A stretch of DNA of 64,000 nucleotides from CBCOTE01 sp965112965 (GCA_965112965.1 CBCOTE010000019.1:310001-374000); one strand, 5' to 3'. Shown: positions 39,918-51,293, numbered from the stretch's first letter. Numbers and translations are program-made. Notes: generated by a model not told the origin, from the sequence alone.

Positions 39918-42722
39918 CTATAAAAATATACCGGTAACAGAGGCAGGGTCGACAGCGAGGTGTTCAGGAGTGCCTTGAGAGGTGATACGGCCCCCAAATT
40001 CACCGCCACCAGGGCCAAGATCGATAACATGGTCCGAGGCACGGATTACGTCAAGGTTGTGTTCGATAACAATGACTGAAGCGCCTTTATCCACTATTTT
40101 ATGGAGCACCTGAATAAGTTTGCCAACCTCGTGCATGTGCAGGCCTGTAGTAGGCTCGTCGAGGATATATAAGGTACGGGGAAGGTTACGTTTGCCTAGC
40201 TCACGGGAGACTTTGATACGCTGAGCCTCGCCTCCCGAAAGGGTGGTAGCAGATTGGCCCAAGACTATATAGTCTAGACCGACTTCCTCGAGGATAGCCA
40301 GGCGGCGTTCCAAGAGCGGATAGTGCTGAAAAAAGATGCGTGCCTGTCGTACAGGCAAATCCAGGACTTCTGCGATGTTCAGGCCCTTATAGCGCACATC
40401 GAGCGTCTCGCGGTTATAGCGTTGGCCTTTGCAAACCTCGCAGATAACATAGACGTCGGGAAGAAAATGCATTTCCACGCAAATATAACCTTCGCCCTGG
40501 CAGGCCTCACAGCGACCACCACGGACATTAAAACTAAAACGTCCAGGTTTAAAACCGCGTTGACGAGCGTCAGGAGTGCGGTGAAATATGTCGCGAATAT
40601 CGTCAAAAATCTTAGTATAGGTGGCAGGGTTAGAGCGAGGAGTGCGACCAATGGGTGTCTGATCGATAGCGATAACACGCTCAATCTGCTCAACGCCCTC
40701 GATGTCGACTAGCATACCAGGAGAATCAACTTTATTCCCACAAGCTAGAATCAAATGTTTGTAAAGTGTGTCCACGACGAGAGAACTCTTGCCCGAACCC
40801 GAAGGGCCGGTGACACAAGTTAGACAACCTAAGGGAAAATCGACGCCTAGGTTCTTTAAGTTATTAGTGGTAACGCCTGTGAGACGAATATAACCGGCGG
40901 CCTTACGGCGAGTAGCAGGAGTTTGAATGCGCCAGTCACCGCGTAGGTACTGGGCGGTGAGGCTTTGAGATGTACTAAGCAATGCCGAGACGGATCCGGA
41001 AAAAACAACTTCACCCCCTTGGACACCGGAACCGGGGCCGAGTTCTATAATATGATCAGCAGCACGGATGGTGGCCTCGTCATGTTCCACGACAAGGACA
41101 GTATTGCCACGGGCCTGGAGGCTGTCCAAAGTAACAAGAAGTCGGGCATTGTCTCTAGGGTGCAGGCCGACAGAAGGTTCGTCCAGAACATAGATTATAC
41201 CTACAAGACCAGAGCCAAGCTGTCCGGCCAGGCGAATACGTTGGGCCTCACCGCCGGATAATGTAGACATATTGCGGGCCAGACTCAAGTAATCCAGGCC
41301 TACATTGACCATGAAGCCTAAACGGTGAGTAAGCGCTTTTATGAGCGGTTCAGCAACGGCAGCACGGATGCCGACGAAGGTACGCTCACCCAACCAGGTT
41401 AAAGCACGGGCCACCGAAAGAGAACAGAACTCGAAGAGATTTAGTTCGCCGATACGCACAGCTAGGGCTTCAGGTTTAAGACGGGAGCCAGCACAGGCCG
41501 GACAGTTTCGGTTCTGGCGGAATCGAGCCAGCTCATCGCGCCAGACAGAGCCGAACCCTAGGCCAGCTTCGAGGATATTAGTAATGCCTTCCCAATGTAT
41601 TATATCGTCGCCATGAAAGAGGCACTGCCGAGCCTCATGCGAAAGATATCTGAGAGGCGTATTCAAGTCAAAACCCCAACGCTGGCCAAGCTCTTCTAAA
41701 CGTAGACGGTAGCGGTCTAAGAGATGGGGATTCTTCCAGGGCAAGAGCCCCCCTTGATTAATGGACAGGCCCTTATTGGGCGCTATTAGATCGAACTCGA
41801 AGTACTCGATACTACCCAAGCCCGAGCAGCGAGGGCAGGCGCCCTGAGGGCTATTGAATGAAAATAGTTGGGGGCTGAGGACGGGCAGCGATCGTTTACA
41901 GCAAGGGCAAGCCGAAGTAGTAGAGAAAAATAGATCCTTGCCGCAGGCCTCGTCGTCAGAAACATTACTGCCGGTGTGACCCATAAGGTTACAGACTATA
42001 CAACCGTCACCGTAGCTGAGAGCTAGTTCCACTGAATCGGCCAGACGGCGGCGTAGATTAGATTTTACAACAAGGCGATCTACTACTAAATCGATAGAGT
42101 GCTTCCTGTTCTTATCTAGGACTGGTAGGGGATCAAGGCTGACAATTTTACCACCGATACGCACACGCACGAAACCCTGAGCTTTTAATTTTTTAAGCCT
42201 GTCATGGTAGGAGCCCTTCTGATGTTCAACGAGAGGAGCCAGGAGCATAAAACGAGTACCCTCAGGCATGGCTAACAGTTCGTCGATAATCTGATCCGAG
42301 GCTTGGGCTTGGATAGGAATATTACAAACTGGACAGTAAGCCTCGCCCAGACGAGCGTAAAGAACACGTAGTAAATCGTATATCTCGGTAATAGTACCAA
42401 CGGTAGAACGAGGATTACGCGATGCCGTCTTTTGCTCCAGGGAAATAGCTGGAGAAAGGCCTTCGATCTTATCTACAAGTGGTTTATCCATACGGGGTAA
42501 GAACTGACGGACGTAGGCCGATAGGGATTCAACGTAGCGACGCTGGCCTTCGGCGTAGACTATGTCAAAGGCGAGAGTGGACTTACCCGAACCCGAAGGG
42601 CCGCAAATCACGACAAGCCGGTCACGGGGGATATCAAGTGTGATGTTCTTAAGGTTATGCCGGCGAGCGCCTTCGATGTGAATACAAGGTCCGGCCGTGT
42701 AGGATGAATTAGGAATAATCAT
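39918..42722 (-). CDS. uvrA: Excinuclease ABC subunit UvrA
   Basis: UvrA recognises DNA damage and loads UvrB in nucleotide excision repair. The 934-residue protein is full length. Walker A of the first ATPase is GPSGSGKST (residues 41-49), with LSGGEAQRIRLAGQL as signature. The second ATPase has GPSGSGKSSL near 650 and LSGGEAQRIKVSRELGKR. Zinc modules are present: ACPCCKR...GACPRCSG and RCEACQGEG...CEVCKGQR. GGAGG precedes the ATG by 6 bases. No u​vrB or uvrC is in the window. Decayed DNA flanks both ends. Confidence 0.97.
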   Translation of the reverse strand: MIIPNSSYTAGPCIHIEGARRHNLKNITLDIPRDRLVVICGPSGSGKSTLAFDIVYAEGQRRYVESLSAYVRQFLPRMDKPLVDKIEGLSPAISLEQKTASRNPRSTVGTITEIYDLLRVLYARLGEAYCPVCNIPIQAQASDQIIDELLAMPEGTRFMLLAPLVEHQKGSYHDRLKKLKAQGFVRVRIGGKIVSLDPLPVLDKNRKHSIDLVVDRLVVKSNLRRRLADSVELALSYGDGCIVCNLMGHTGSNVSDDEACGKDLFFSTTSACPCCKRSLPVLSPQLFSFNSPQGACPRCSGLGSIEYFEFDLIAPNKGLSINQGGLLPWKNPHLLDRYRLRLEELGQRWGFDLNTPLRYLSHEARQCLFHGDDIIHWEGITNILEAGLGFGSVWRDELARFRQNRNCPACAGSRLKPEALAVRIGELNLFEFCSLSVARALTWLGERTFVGIRAAVAEPLIKALTHRLGFMVNVGLDYLSLARNMSTLSGGEAQRIRLAGQLGSGLVGIIYVLDEPSVGLHPRDNARLLVTLDSLQARGNTVLVVEHDEATIRAADHIIELGPGSGVQGGEVVFSGSVSALLSTSQSLTAQYLRGDWRIQTPATRRKAAGYIRLTGVTTNNLKNLGVDFPLGCLTCVTGPSGSGKSSLVVDTLYKHLILACGNKVDSPGMLVDIEGVEQIERVIAIDQTPIGRTPRSNPATYTKIFDDIRDIFHRTPDARQRGFKPGRFSFNVRGGRCEACQGEGYICVEMHFLPDVYVICEVCKGQRYNRETLDVRYKGLNIAEVLDLPVRQARIFFQHYPLLERRLAILEEVGLDYIVLGQSATTLSGGEAQRIKVSRELGKRNLPRTLYILDEPTTGLHMHEVGKLIQVLHKIVDKGASVIVIEHNLDVIRASDHVIDLGPGGGEFGGRITSQGTPEHLAVDPASVTGIFL

Positions 42723-42914
42723 GAGAAACCTCCAGAAACAAGATAGGGCAGGATGGTATCAACTTAGCAAAGTAGCTAGGACGATTGTTATCGGACGAAA
42801 GACAAAAGGTTGCAGAAATTATTATTACTGAGCTAAAAAAATTACCGGCGGTAGTCAGCTATGGACAATGGCAATTTGTGATAAAATTGTTTCTAGGACA
42901 CTAATAAATAAGAC

Positions 42915-43165
42915 GAGTCGTACTGATAAAAAAGCGGCAAATAAAAAACAAATATACTCCGAGACTACAGATAGAGGCCATGGCGATTGAGACGAAGCCG
43001 CCGATGACTTTTATATAGAGGACGGTGTGCTACCTTACCTGTCGTATGCCTTCGTTGAAAGCACCTATGCTGCCCATGAGGCCGATACAGTAGAGCAAGA
43101 TGACAGTAACGAGATCATTGACACAATAATTGTGTTTAACTTTAGGTTCCTCTTGATCCAATCGG
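42915..43165 (-). pseudogene. DUF554-type membrane protein fossil
   Basis: On the minus strand an 83-codon stretch with one stop reads VILLYCIGLMGSIGAFNEGI followed by YIKVIGGFVSIAMASICSLG. This fits the DUF554 (YdfK/YqgA) pattern LLYCVGxMxxxGxxxDG...KSxxDGxxSIxxAxxxGxGV, a small inner-membrane protein of unknown function. It probably died recently in evolutionary terms, since the frame is still long. Confidence 0.4.
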
Positions 43166-43548
43166 TCAGATAAATAAAATGACTATCGGAGTCCATAGAC
43201 TCACCGATAACACTGCCAAAAAAATACTTAAACAAAGGTGAGGGCTATCTGGACGCCAATAACAAAAAAAATAAAGAAGCCGAATCATTAAAAAAAATGA
43301 TTCAACAAAAATATCGGATATACGTCACGTCTATGGCCTGGAGAGAGCTATAAAAAAATCATTAGTAAAAACGACGCCGTTGGCAAGTATACCGAGAGGA
43401 AGCATAAAAACCTCAGAGTTATAGAATAGAAAAAATATAAGATATAGTCTAGACGAATACAAAGCACAAATTATGGCCAGAACTAAAAAAACATAGCCTG
43501 GAGATCATTATTGACAGATAGTAACGGCTGATTTAATAGAAATAATAT

Positions 43549-43635
43549 GCCGGGGTGGTGAAACTGGTAGACACGCTGGACTCAAAATCCAGTATGGATA
43601 ACCATATGTGGGTTCGATTCCCACCCCCGGCACCA
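43549..43635 (+). tRNA. tRNA-Leu (anticodon CAA)
   Basis: An 87-base class II tRNA with encoded CCA. The acceptor is GCCGGGG/CCCCGGC; the anticodon loop CTCAAAA on a CTGGA/TCCAG stem gives CAA, reading UUG codons. The long variable arm is as expected for leucine. It sits alone in decayed DNA, just before the murE fossil. Confidence 0.95.
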
Positions 43636-43869
43636 CTTATCTATCTATATTTATTAAAATATATTCAAAAAATAAAAAAACAAATCGTAATGGTCCTACT
43701 TCGTCCATTTTTTTGCACATTATCATTTAGATATAAGGGGACACATCTAAAGATATAGTAAAATCTTAGGCCACAAAACGTACCCTAAAAGTAGCCGTTC
43801 TTGTTAGCGTATCACTTTCCGTATTAGTACCAAAGATACCTTCAGAATATCACTGTACCCTAGAATATC

Positions 43870-44915
43870 GCCATGTCTCTGTCTGTATGACGCACGGAAC
43901 GCCAAACCGAATGAAAAAAACAAAGAAATACTTCGGCGTATGGAGGCCTTTTATGCTCGTTATTTCTACCAGTGATAGTTCTGGCTCATCAAATTCTGCA
44001 TCTATGAAAAAAATTCTGGCTCTAAAGCTGTCCCGCTTTATCCCATAAAGACACTCGAAGTCGCGCGATTAAGCCACAAGTTCATTGTTCACGACATTGA
44101 CCACAGAAAAAAACAACACAGACGAGCCAAGATCAAAACTACGGCTACGGTAGCGAGAGGAACCTTAGCTTTCAAACGCCTAGCCATGGCGTAATTAAAA
44201 AGAATTATAAGCCAGCCTGAACGCTGTTTCATGATAAGTACGTCTTACGCCATTTCGATTTAAATCACTACGGTCTACTCACCAATCTTGATATTGAGAT
44301 AAATTACTTCAATAGCCTCTTTAAGTAGGCCGCGGCGTCAGTCTTACCTCCCTGACCTCGGAGGAACGCTTCATACCATTTACTGAGCATTGTTTTTTTC
44401 GCCGCATAATAACTGTAATATAATACCAGTCTTATGCCTGACCAAAATCATCTAAGCGATCCTGACTCCTTCTTCATCCAGATATTTCCAGGACAAAAAA
44501 TGTTTACGTACGGATTAATATCTAAAAAACTCCAAGCAACCTGTGGTCAGATCAAAAAAGCATGTAGCACCATCGACTATATTCCAATGGTGTTGTTATC
44601 CTATCTGTTCCTAGTCAAACGAGCCATGGGTCAATACCATTCTAATAGTTTATAGCCCGACTGCCAGATTTGTCCAACGACATCTAATCCAAGAAGTCCC
44701 TCTAGGCCGGCGTGACAACGTCCGCCGCATCCCCTTCTCTCCTAGATTTTCCTTGACTACACTCACAAGTTCGCGACAAAAAAAACTACAGCCAAAATCT
44801 GCAGTACCTCTTGATCTCGCCAGGCTAGGCCCGATGCAACTTTGGCTATAAAAAAAGTCACCAATATGGAACAAGTGCTGCCTTCCTTAGTAGAAAATAG
44901 TCCACACTATTGTGG
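43870..44915 (+). pseudogene. murE: murE fossil (UDP-MurNAc-tripeptide synthetase)
   Basis: MurE adds the third amino acid to the peptidoglycan precursor. Blocks of the family can be read in order. MTHGTPN near 43890 fits VTGTNGK; FTTLTTEK near 44092 fits FTNLTQDH. The best block is at 44450-44520: SDPDSFFIQIFPGQKMFTYGL, matching DDPxGRxLxxxxPGKVLTYGL. EVPLGRRDNV near 44690 fits GVPGRLERV, FLDYTHK near 44743 fits FVDYAHT, and LVENSPH near 44890 fits VTSDNPR. Several frames and stops intervene. Total spacing is close to that of an intact gene. All comparison is by eye; a MurE-like ligase of another class is possible. Confidence 0.45.
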
Positions 44916-47138
44916 GGCCTGAGTCCATGCAAAGGGACGTAAAATTACTTCTCCAGAAAACTAGGCCGATGTTGATCACAAAACTAATTTGATTGCGAGG
45001 CGAGTAGTCTGATATCCTAACCTAGTTAGTGAATAAACTACAACGGCATACATTATAAGTAGCGAACAAAAAACCGTACTGTTTAATAAATTTGGTAGCT
45101 GTATCGATCCCTTATCCAGTCTTTGGGACTACAAAAAAATCTAAAATGCATGCGCACATGCACCAATTATCATATTAAACGACCTCCAGCGAGGTACCCT
45201 TAGCAACACTAGGTCAATCTTATTATAACCAGAAGGTCACTTTTGGCAATACCTAGACTATTTTTTATAAAAAAATTGTCTCCAGCGGCTGTATAGGTGA
45301 CATAGCTAGCCAAATCGACTGATTCCTAGCTAAATGTAACGTTCAGGTTATACCTTGTTCTCTAAGAAAGCGTATCCGAACTGAAAAAACGGTAGACCTC
45401 CACCGCACAAGATTCATCGAGATATCCACTCAGCTGGCCGTATGCGGACAAACGCCTATCCCAGCAACCACAATATATTCCAATAATAGGACTTAGACTA
45501 TAGGATTGTAAGCTTGTAATCCTTACTGGTATAAATATCAGGTCACCACGGCGAATTATTAGCAGTCGCGCAGAGCCTTACATAGGTGACTCAGAAGAAC
45601 AATTTTTCTGAACCTATAGTCCGTTTACGCCTATACATCATGAACGCAAAATTATGCCGACTACACGATTAGCCTGTTACTATAAAGGCCGAACCGTACG
45701 ATATCTCATGAGTTTGACCAACCACTTATCCCAACATGCAGGAATGGCGACTTGGATAGTCATTAGGATACACTGGCCGGTCAACTAGCCCAGGAGCCAC
45801 GCTGCATGACTAAGCCATGTCTAATTTAGTAATGAGCTAATAAAAAGCCACACGCCATCAAGGACGCAAAACGAGCCTCTCAGAACTAGCGCCCATATCA
45901 ACTCACATCGGCCAAATACAGAGCCACCTACGTCACCCCCCCCAGAAGCACCAGACCAGTATAGGATAGCTCCAGACGGAGCAATAGGCTCGGATAACAG
46001 GACGACAATTCAGTCCCATGCCCACCACCCATGACTAGACCGCCCTACACGGCCCATTCCAATCTCTGTAAATAAATTTAAGGTCTACGTGTAGAATCGG
46101 ACCACTAAGACTACAACGACTTGGACAGCTAGAATAAATCTAGGCCAACAATCGCGGTCTCAGTCCAGAGTATAACCATAGCCATGAGATAGGATGTGCC
46201 ATGGCAAATGCTCCAGATAACAAGTAGTATATTTTTTTGCCCATACAACCTTAGACCTTCAATCATATAGTACAGAAATAAATCGTGAGAATAAAATAGT
46301 ATATCCTGGATAATTTGGAGCCGAAATGCCAATTATCCAGGCGGCAATAATCCGGATTTATAAAATAATAAGTTTCAGGAATATGCCATGAATAACGTTA
46401 TCCTTGGCACGCGGACCTCAGTCATAGTGTCGTCATCCATCTACAGCAAGTCACTCTCTTTAAAATACCACGCTTCGGAATCCAAAAGAATATTCGGAAA
46501 GACCAAGGTGATGTAGGCCATGGCCTATGGGCGATTGGGTGAAAAGTTTACATTTCTTGTACTGATTGCCTAACAATCTGACGGTAACAGTACATGAGTG
46601 TCAAAAGGTAGAGAATAGCTACCCGGTCATATGAGGGTAAGGCTCTCGGCAACCTCCACCCCCCCCCGAGAACTAGGAGGAATATCTACGCCTTGACGTT
46701 CTTAGCGTCTGAAGTACAGACGCACAACTTAGACAAGCTATAAGCTCATGGCCCAAGTAGTCAAAATAGTCTCTAAAATCTGACCTACATGGGCTGTTCC
46801 GTAAAAAAACCACGATTGTCATCATAATGCCCAGCTTACCTCTTACCGACGCGGTATTGTTGATGTTCATTCTAATCCTGAACAACTGATGAGATACCAA
46901 AACAGCTCATGAAAAGCAGTCCATCGTTGAGATCGACGCTAAAAAATGCCATATTTTTTGGCATCATCAGTGTATATCATAAAGTACTACGTCATGGCCG
47001 GCCTAGAAATGTTCCGTGGTACTGCCTTTATTATCCGAGAAGCAGTCCTGTATCCTGGGCCACTGATGATGCGACAAAAAAGCCAACCTATAAAGACCTT
47101 AGTCTCGTCCGTCGCCGTCCCATAGGATTAGGAAGCAA
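44916..47138. other. Decayed stretch between murE fossil and the permease gene
   Basis: If the old division/cell-wall gene order applied, murF and mraY would be expected after murE, but I could not read their motifs. C8-C10 tracts occur near 45952 and 46653. Scattered open frames do not look native. Confidence 0.35.
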
Positions 47139-48158
47139 TCATACCACCCCCTGGTCTATGAGCTCTTTTTTGATGTAGGCGTAATAGATGGGCGCCGCCA
47201 TTACCCCAGCGATGCCGAAGGCTGATTCCATAAACAACATGGCCAACAATAATTCCCAGGTCCTGGCATGAATATAGCCGCCTACGATACGAGCATTCAA
47301 AAAATACTCGAGTTTATGGACCGACACTAGAAAAACCAAAGAGGCAACTGCAACAGAGAAAGAAAAGCTCAGACTTACGATGATAATAACACTGTTGGAG
47401 ACCAAATTACCCACTACCGGCAATAAGCCGACGAAAAAGGTGATAACCATCATAGTCTTAACCAGCGGCAGATGCACACCAGCCGCAGGCAAAATCACAG
47501 CTAAATAAATGAAAGTCAGGAAAGTATTTAAAGCAGAAATACGCACTTGGGCAAAAACAACGGCCCTGAAGGCATTACTAACCCTCCGGACCCGCTCGGC
47601 CAAGACGGCAGTCAGCGGCCGGTAGTTACATACCTCGGACTTAGTGGTCAGGGAAACGATGGCACCTAGCACCAGACCAATTAAGACATGAGCCAGAGTC
47701 AATCCAATACCTTTACCGGCCTCCTGCATCGCAGCGGCGTGCCTCCGCAGCCATGCTGCCACCTCCCGATTCGTCTCTTCCACGTTATTCGGAAGAATTC
47801 CTGCCACCCAGGCCGGTAGCTTGACCCGGACGTCCTCCATAATCTCCGCCATCTTCCTAAGGAGAGTGGAAAGATTAACCACATCACTGTGAAAAAAAAA
47901 CATCGCCTTCCAGGCCAAGAAAGCCAACCCAGACACAATCATGAAGGTCAGTAGACCCACCACCACTAATTTAGCACCATGGTGACCAATCCTGGTGATA
48001 CGCAATAACGGCGCGACCATGTGTACGAGCTCGTAAACTAATAGTCCGGCCATTAGAGCCGAAAATAGATGAAGCGGAAACACAAGCAGCAACACAAGAC
48101 CGGTGAGCATCCAAGCGGCTATCTCATATCCTGTGGGTCTGGCCCTGATCCCGTCCAT
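47139..48158 (-). CDS. AI-2E/PerM-family membrane permease
   Basis: A 339-residue polytopic inner-membrane protein with about seven membrane segments and the large soluble loop (about residues 95-170, including MEDVRVKLPAWVAGILP) typical of the AI-2E transporter (PerM/YdiK, DUF20) family. GIGLTLAHVLIGLVLGAIVSL, FVGLLPVVGNLVSN and the C-terminal FGIAGVMAAPIYYAYIKKEL fit it. Members export small molecules or act in sodium/proton exchange; the substrate here is unknown. The start at 48158 was chosen because GGAGGTG lies 6 bases upstream; the frame opens 15 bases earlier. An A9 run on the plus strand at 47892-47900 lies inside the gene. It stands alone. Confidence 0.82.
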   Translation of the reverse strand: MDGIRARPTGYEIAAWMLTGLVLLLVFPLHLFSALMAGLLVYELVHMVAPLLRITRIGHHGAKLVVVGLLTFMIVSGLAFLAWKAMFFFHSDVVNLSTLLRKMAEIMEDVRVKLPAWVAGILPNNVEETNREVAAWLRRHAAAMQEAGKGIGLTLAHVLIGLVLGAIVSLTTKSEVCNYRPLTAVLAERVRRVSNAFRAVVFAQVRISALNTFLTFIYLAVILPAAGVHLPLVKTMMVITFFVGLLPVVGNLVSNSVIIIVSLSFSFSVAVASLVFLVSVHKLEYFLNARIVGGYIHARTWELLLAMLFMESAFGIAGVMAAPIYYAYIKKELIDQGVV

Positions 48159-49631
48159 AGTACCCACCTCCATTGATCCGCTTTTTCAGATCCAGGACGG
48201 CAACCGATTAAAGGTATCGTCTTCGCCGAATCCGATCCGTGATTGAACAACATACCCGTTTTATTTATCTGGCCATGTTATACTTGTCCAGAATCTCTCG
48301 GCAGACTTCAGTCTGCCCAAAACTAGACCACAGTCAACAAGCTCCTCAGGCAATCGCTGGCACCATTAGTCCGGGAAAAAAACCGAAGTAGAATATATAT
48401 TGCTGTATGGATCCAAGAGACAGCTCCTATCACGCAGACTTAGCTTAACGGTATGATTCGACAACATCGTCCAATTTTCAGCAATCACATAGGTCTGCTA
48501 CATGACGAACTTAAAACAGTAGGCATTCAATAGTCTCAGGCCGCATTATTTAGATACGGAAAAACGATATTTTTTCAGCCATGATAACAAGGCAGCTCAT
48601 AAAAATTACTGATGAATTCCGCCGGCAATGGAGTAAAGGTCTATCGTTCGAGTGACCAACAAAAAAATAGCACATATGCAGCCTTAAGCTCTAATTTTGT
48701 CAAGCAGGCTGCTAGAGATAACCTATGAATTCCATCTATAAATCTATAGCTACAAACACGTTCGGCGAATATCGACCTCGAAACCCCGTGGACTATTAGT
48801 TCTCGATTCGACATATATAATCCATAATACCGTGTCATCCGCCACGGCCCGCCTCTGAAAAGATGGTCACATGAGCAGGCCCAATACAAAGACAAGACAT
48901 ATAGGAAGGCACTTTATATCGTCACATCGCGGATGAGACCATGTGGAAATAGGCATCCTCATAAGGTAAGCTAGGAGCTGCCATAAGAAACTGCCGCCAT
49001 ATTTTTTCTTAGTAGGATATTTTTTTAGGAGAAAATCAAAATACGCTGCTAATTCTCCGTCAGGTCACCTTAAAAACGCTGCCGTTAGTTTACTGAACAA
49101 ACATATGCTATATGAACAGACGGCTGCGCTAAACACCCATCTCTCCATATAGCCTTGCATACGAGTAGATAATATACGTTAGTCACTTTTTTAACGCTAG
49201 CAGTGTTCTAACAAAAAAAATCACGCTGGCGACCGTTATTAGCCCCCCCCGACAACATGTGAATATTTTTTTATCGGTCAAAATAGCCAGAAACGTTATG
49301 TGCTGTCTGGTCGGCCACTATTCCCGAGGTTCCATTCCACCGCTGGACATAAAATACTTTGTCAAATATCGTACTCCGAGACATCTCCGGTGCTGTTGCT
49401 CAAGTCCAACTTAGTCCTTTTGCTGCTCCTGACTAATTTAATAAACGAAATTTGGGAGCGGCCATGATAAAAAATAATCCATTCGAATTCACAGATATCA
49501 TCATCGGAGAGACACTCTGACCTCATGGTTATAATAAATGTTTAGATCCGGCTATAGTGACGCTTAGTTTTTTTCTGGTTTAGCACTCTCCTTCAAATGG
49601 CCATAAAAGATGATAAAACAAGCGGTATAGA
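48159..49631. other. Decayed stretch upstream of the permease
   Basis: No intact gene. A minus-strand 84-codon frame (48895-48641) has partly gene-like sequence (MTRYYGLYMSNRELIVHGVS) but I cannot name it. A C8 tract lies near 49237. Confidence 0.35.
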
Positions 49632-49967
49632 CTCCGGGATAATGATCATATCCTTAAAGACTTGCAAACCGTACATCACAACGCCCTACTAATCCAAACC
49701 ATATTGATAATATTTATTATGCAAAATCCACCTCTCTATACTCCACATCATAGTAACCCTGGCCTGTTTCATGCTTAAAACCTATCCAAGGTATACATCT
49801 TAGGCATCGCCTTAGCCATATTGGACATAATATATGCAAATAACTCCTGGCCAGTCCTCTACGCTATCCTGCTAAGATTGAGCTTACTCAAACATTTCTA
49901 TATCGTTAAATTCACAATGATATATACCATTGGACATGGACCAAATATTTTTTCAACCTGGTCAAGA
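49632..49967 (+). pseudogene. RND-family efflux pump fossil (C-terminal membrane domain)
   Basis: One frame with a single stop reads TILIIFIMQNPPLYTPHHSNP, which follows the RND pattern SLLVVFLVLAALYESWSIP. Then comes VYILGIALAILDIIYANNSW, against the GxxGAxxALWLxGxxNDVY stretch, and LLKHFYIVKF, against AAKNAILIVEF. Order and spacing fit an AcrB/MexB-like permease near its last third. The rest of this 1-kb-class gene is not readable. Confidence 0.4.
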
Positions 49968-51091
49968 TAGCAATCATTATGACGCTATTGCTCTTAAATC
50001 ATTACACTGCCATCCTCTGTCAAAATAACTGAAAAGCTCAAGCGATACGACAGACTAACTGTATCGCAACTATCAAAATACCAGATTGCACTCAGGACGG
50101 ATAACAATAACCCAGACGAGCCCACCAAGGTGACCTTTAGAAAAAGATCAACCATGATATTTTTAGTTCTGGTAATCATTTAAAGTCAAGAAGCTCAACT
50201 AACGCACATGAACATGACCGTCAATTACCGCAACAAAAAAAGCGTGGTGTAAGTTCCTGTGTTGTGGCTGGGCATGGGAATAGTCAAAAAAATATAAAAT
50301 ATCTACCCAAACCCTGCAGATCATCCGCGAACGAGAACTATAGCCTCATACGACTCACGCTAGCCCTCATGCGCCCGATCTAGCTCCTGCGTCACATCGT
50401 CTTGTCAAAGTTACACGTATATATAGCCCTTGTGCAAAATCACCGGCGCTTGGCGTAATCGATTATGACCTCTGCCATCCTTTGGCCGATAGTAGCCTGC
50501 GAGCCATATACTATGGGAGTTATGAAAGAATTAGACAGTTGGTGTGCTGCCTTATATCCCGTTCATGCTGCCCTCAGAGACCGCTAGTACCGCGGCCAGC
50601 CACTACGCCAAGGCCTGTAGCAACAGCCTGACCACTAAATACCAAAACGATAACTATTAGATACTAATTCATAAACATAAACAATATACTAAAGGTGCAA
50701 ACTATAAAGAAGATGGATAGCACTAGACTAAAAAAAATAAACAAGGATAAGTTGCTATAAAAAATTTTGGATACGGTAAAAATATTGTCTGTGAATATAA
50801 TCAGGTCAGCCACATTTGATAGCTTTGTCCTAGAAAATAACCGTGTACAGTGTCTGCCACATGTTCCATACTGTCTTCTAGAACATGAATCCGGTCTAAA
50901 TAATAGACGTTCAGACTGTGAGCTTGATGAAGTACAGCTCAAATATCCCGCCTACGGCCACTTAGCTGCTACCATAAACTGAAAAATTCACTATGAATAA
51001 ATATTATAAAGACAGCTGCACATCCTATAAATGATTTAATTCATTAGCTCTGGAGACTATTATCTTATACAGAATATACGTACTTACATCA
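49968..51091. other. Decayed stretch between RND and kinase fossils
   Basis: Near 50555-50658 a broken frame ends with LPSETASTAASHYAKACSNS and near 50767 an open frame of 71 codons appears; neither is recognised. Confidence 0.3.
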
Positions 51092-51293
51092 ACGAAAATC
51101 TTCCAGCAACAGACTCTCGTCCTAAATACCATCCAAGACGTGGCAACTTATACCGAACTATTGAGTCAAATACTGGCAACCATAAATAGATTAACCACTA
51201 TCAGGAGACTATCCTGACCGAAAGCCACCGCCTCAACGCCATTATCAATAATATTCATGATCTTTATAAGCCCGACGAAAATCAGATAGATTA
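51092..51293 (+). pseudogene. Sensor histidine kinase fossil (dimerisation domain)
   Basis: Two overlapping frames joined by one frameshift (near 51205) read TLVLNTIQDVATYTELLSQI and then HYQETILTESHRLNAIINNI followed by HDLYKPDENQ. This fits the HisKA dimerisation helices (SHELRxPLxxIxGxAELL...YxETILxESxRLNxLINDLLDxSRPxE), with the phosphoacceptor His lost. It was probably a two-component sensor kinase. Confidence 0.45.

Noticed and set aside
43282..43303. 8-bp inverted repeat (GAATCATT/AATGATTC) as a possible terminator or operator
   Set aside because: It has no T-tract and no gene next to it; likely chance in AT-rich DNA.
44916..47138. murF and mraY fossils after murE
   Set aside because: Their nucleotide-binding and membrane motifs could not be read in any frame.
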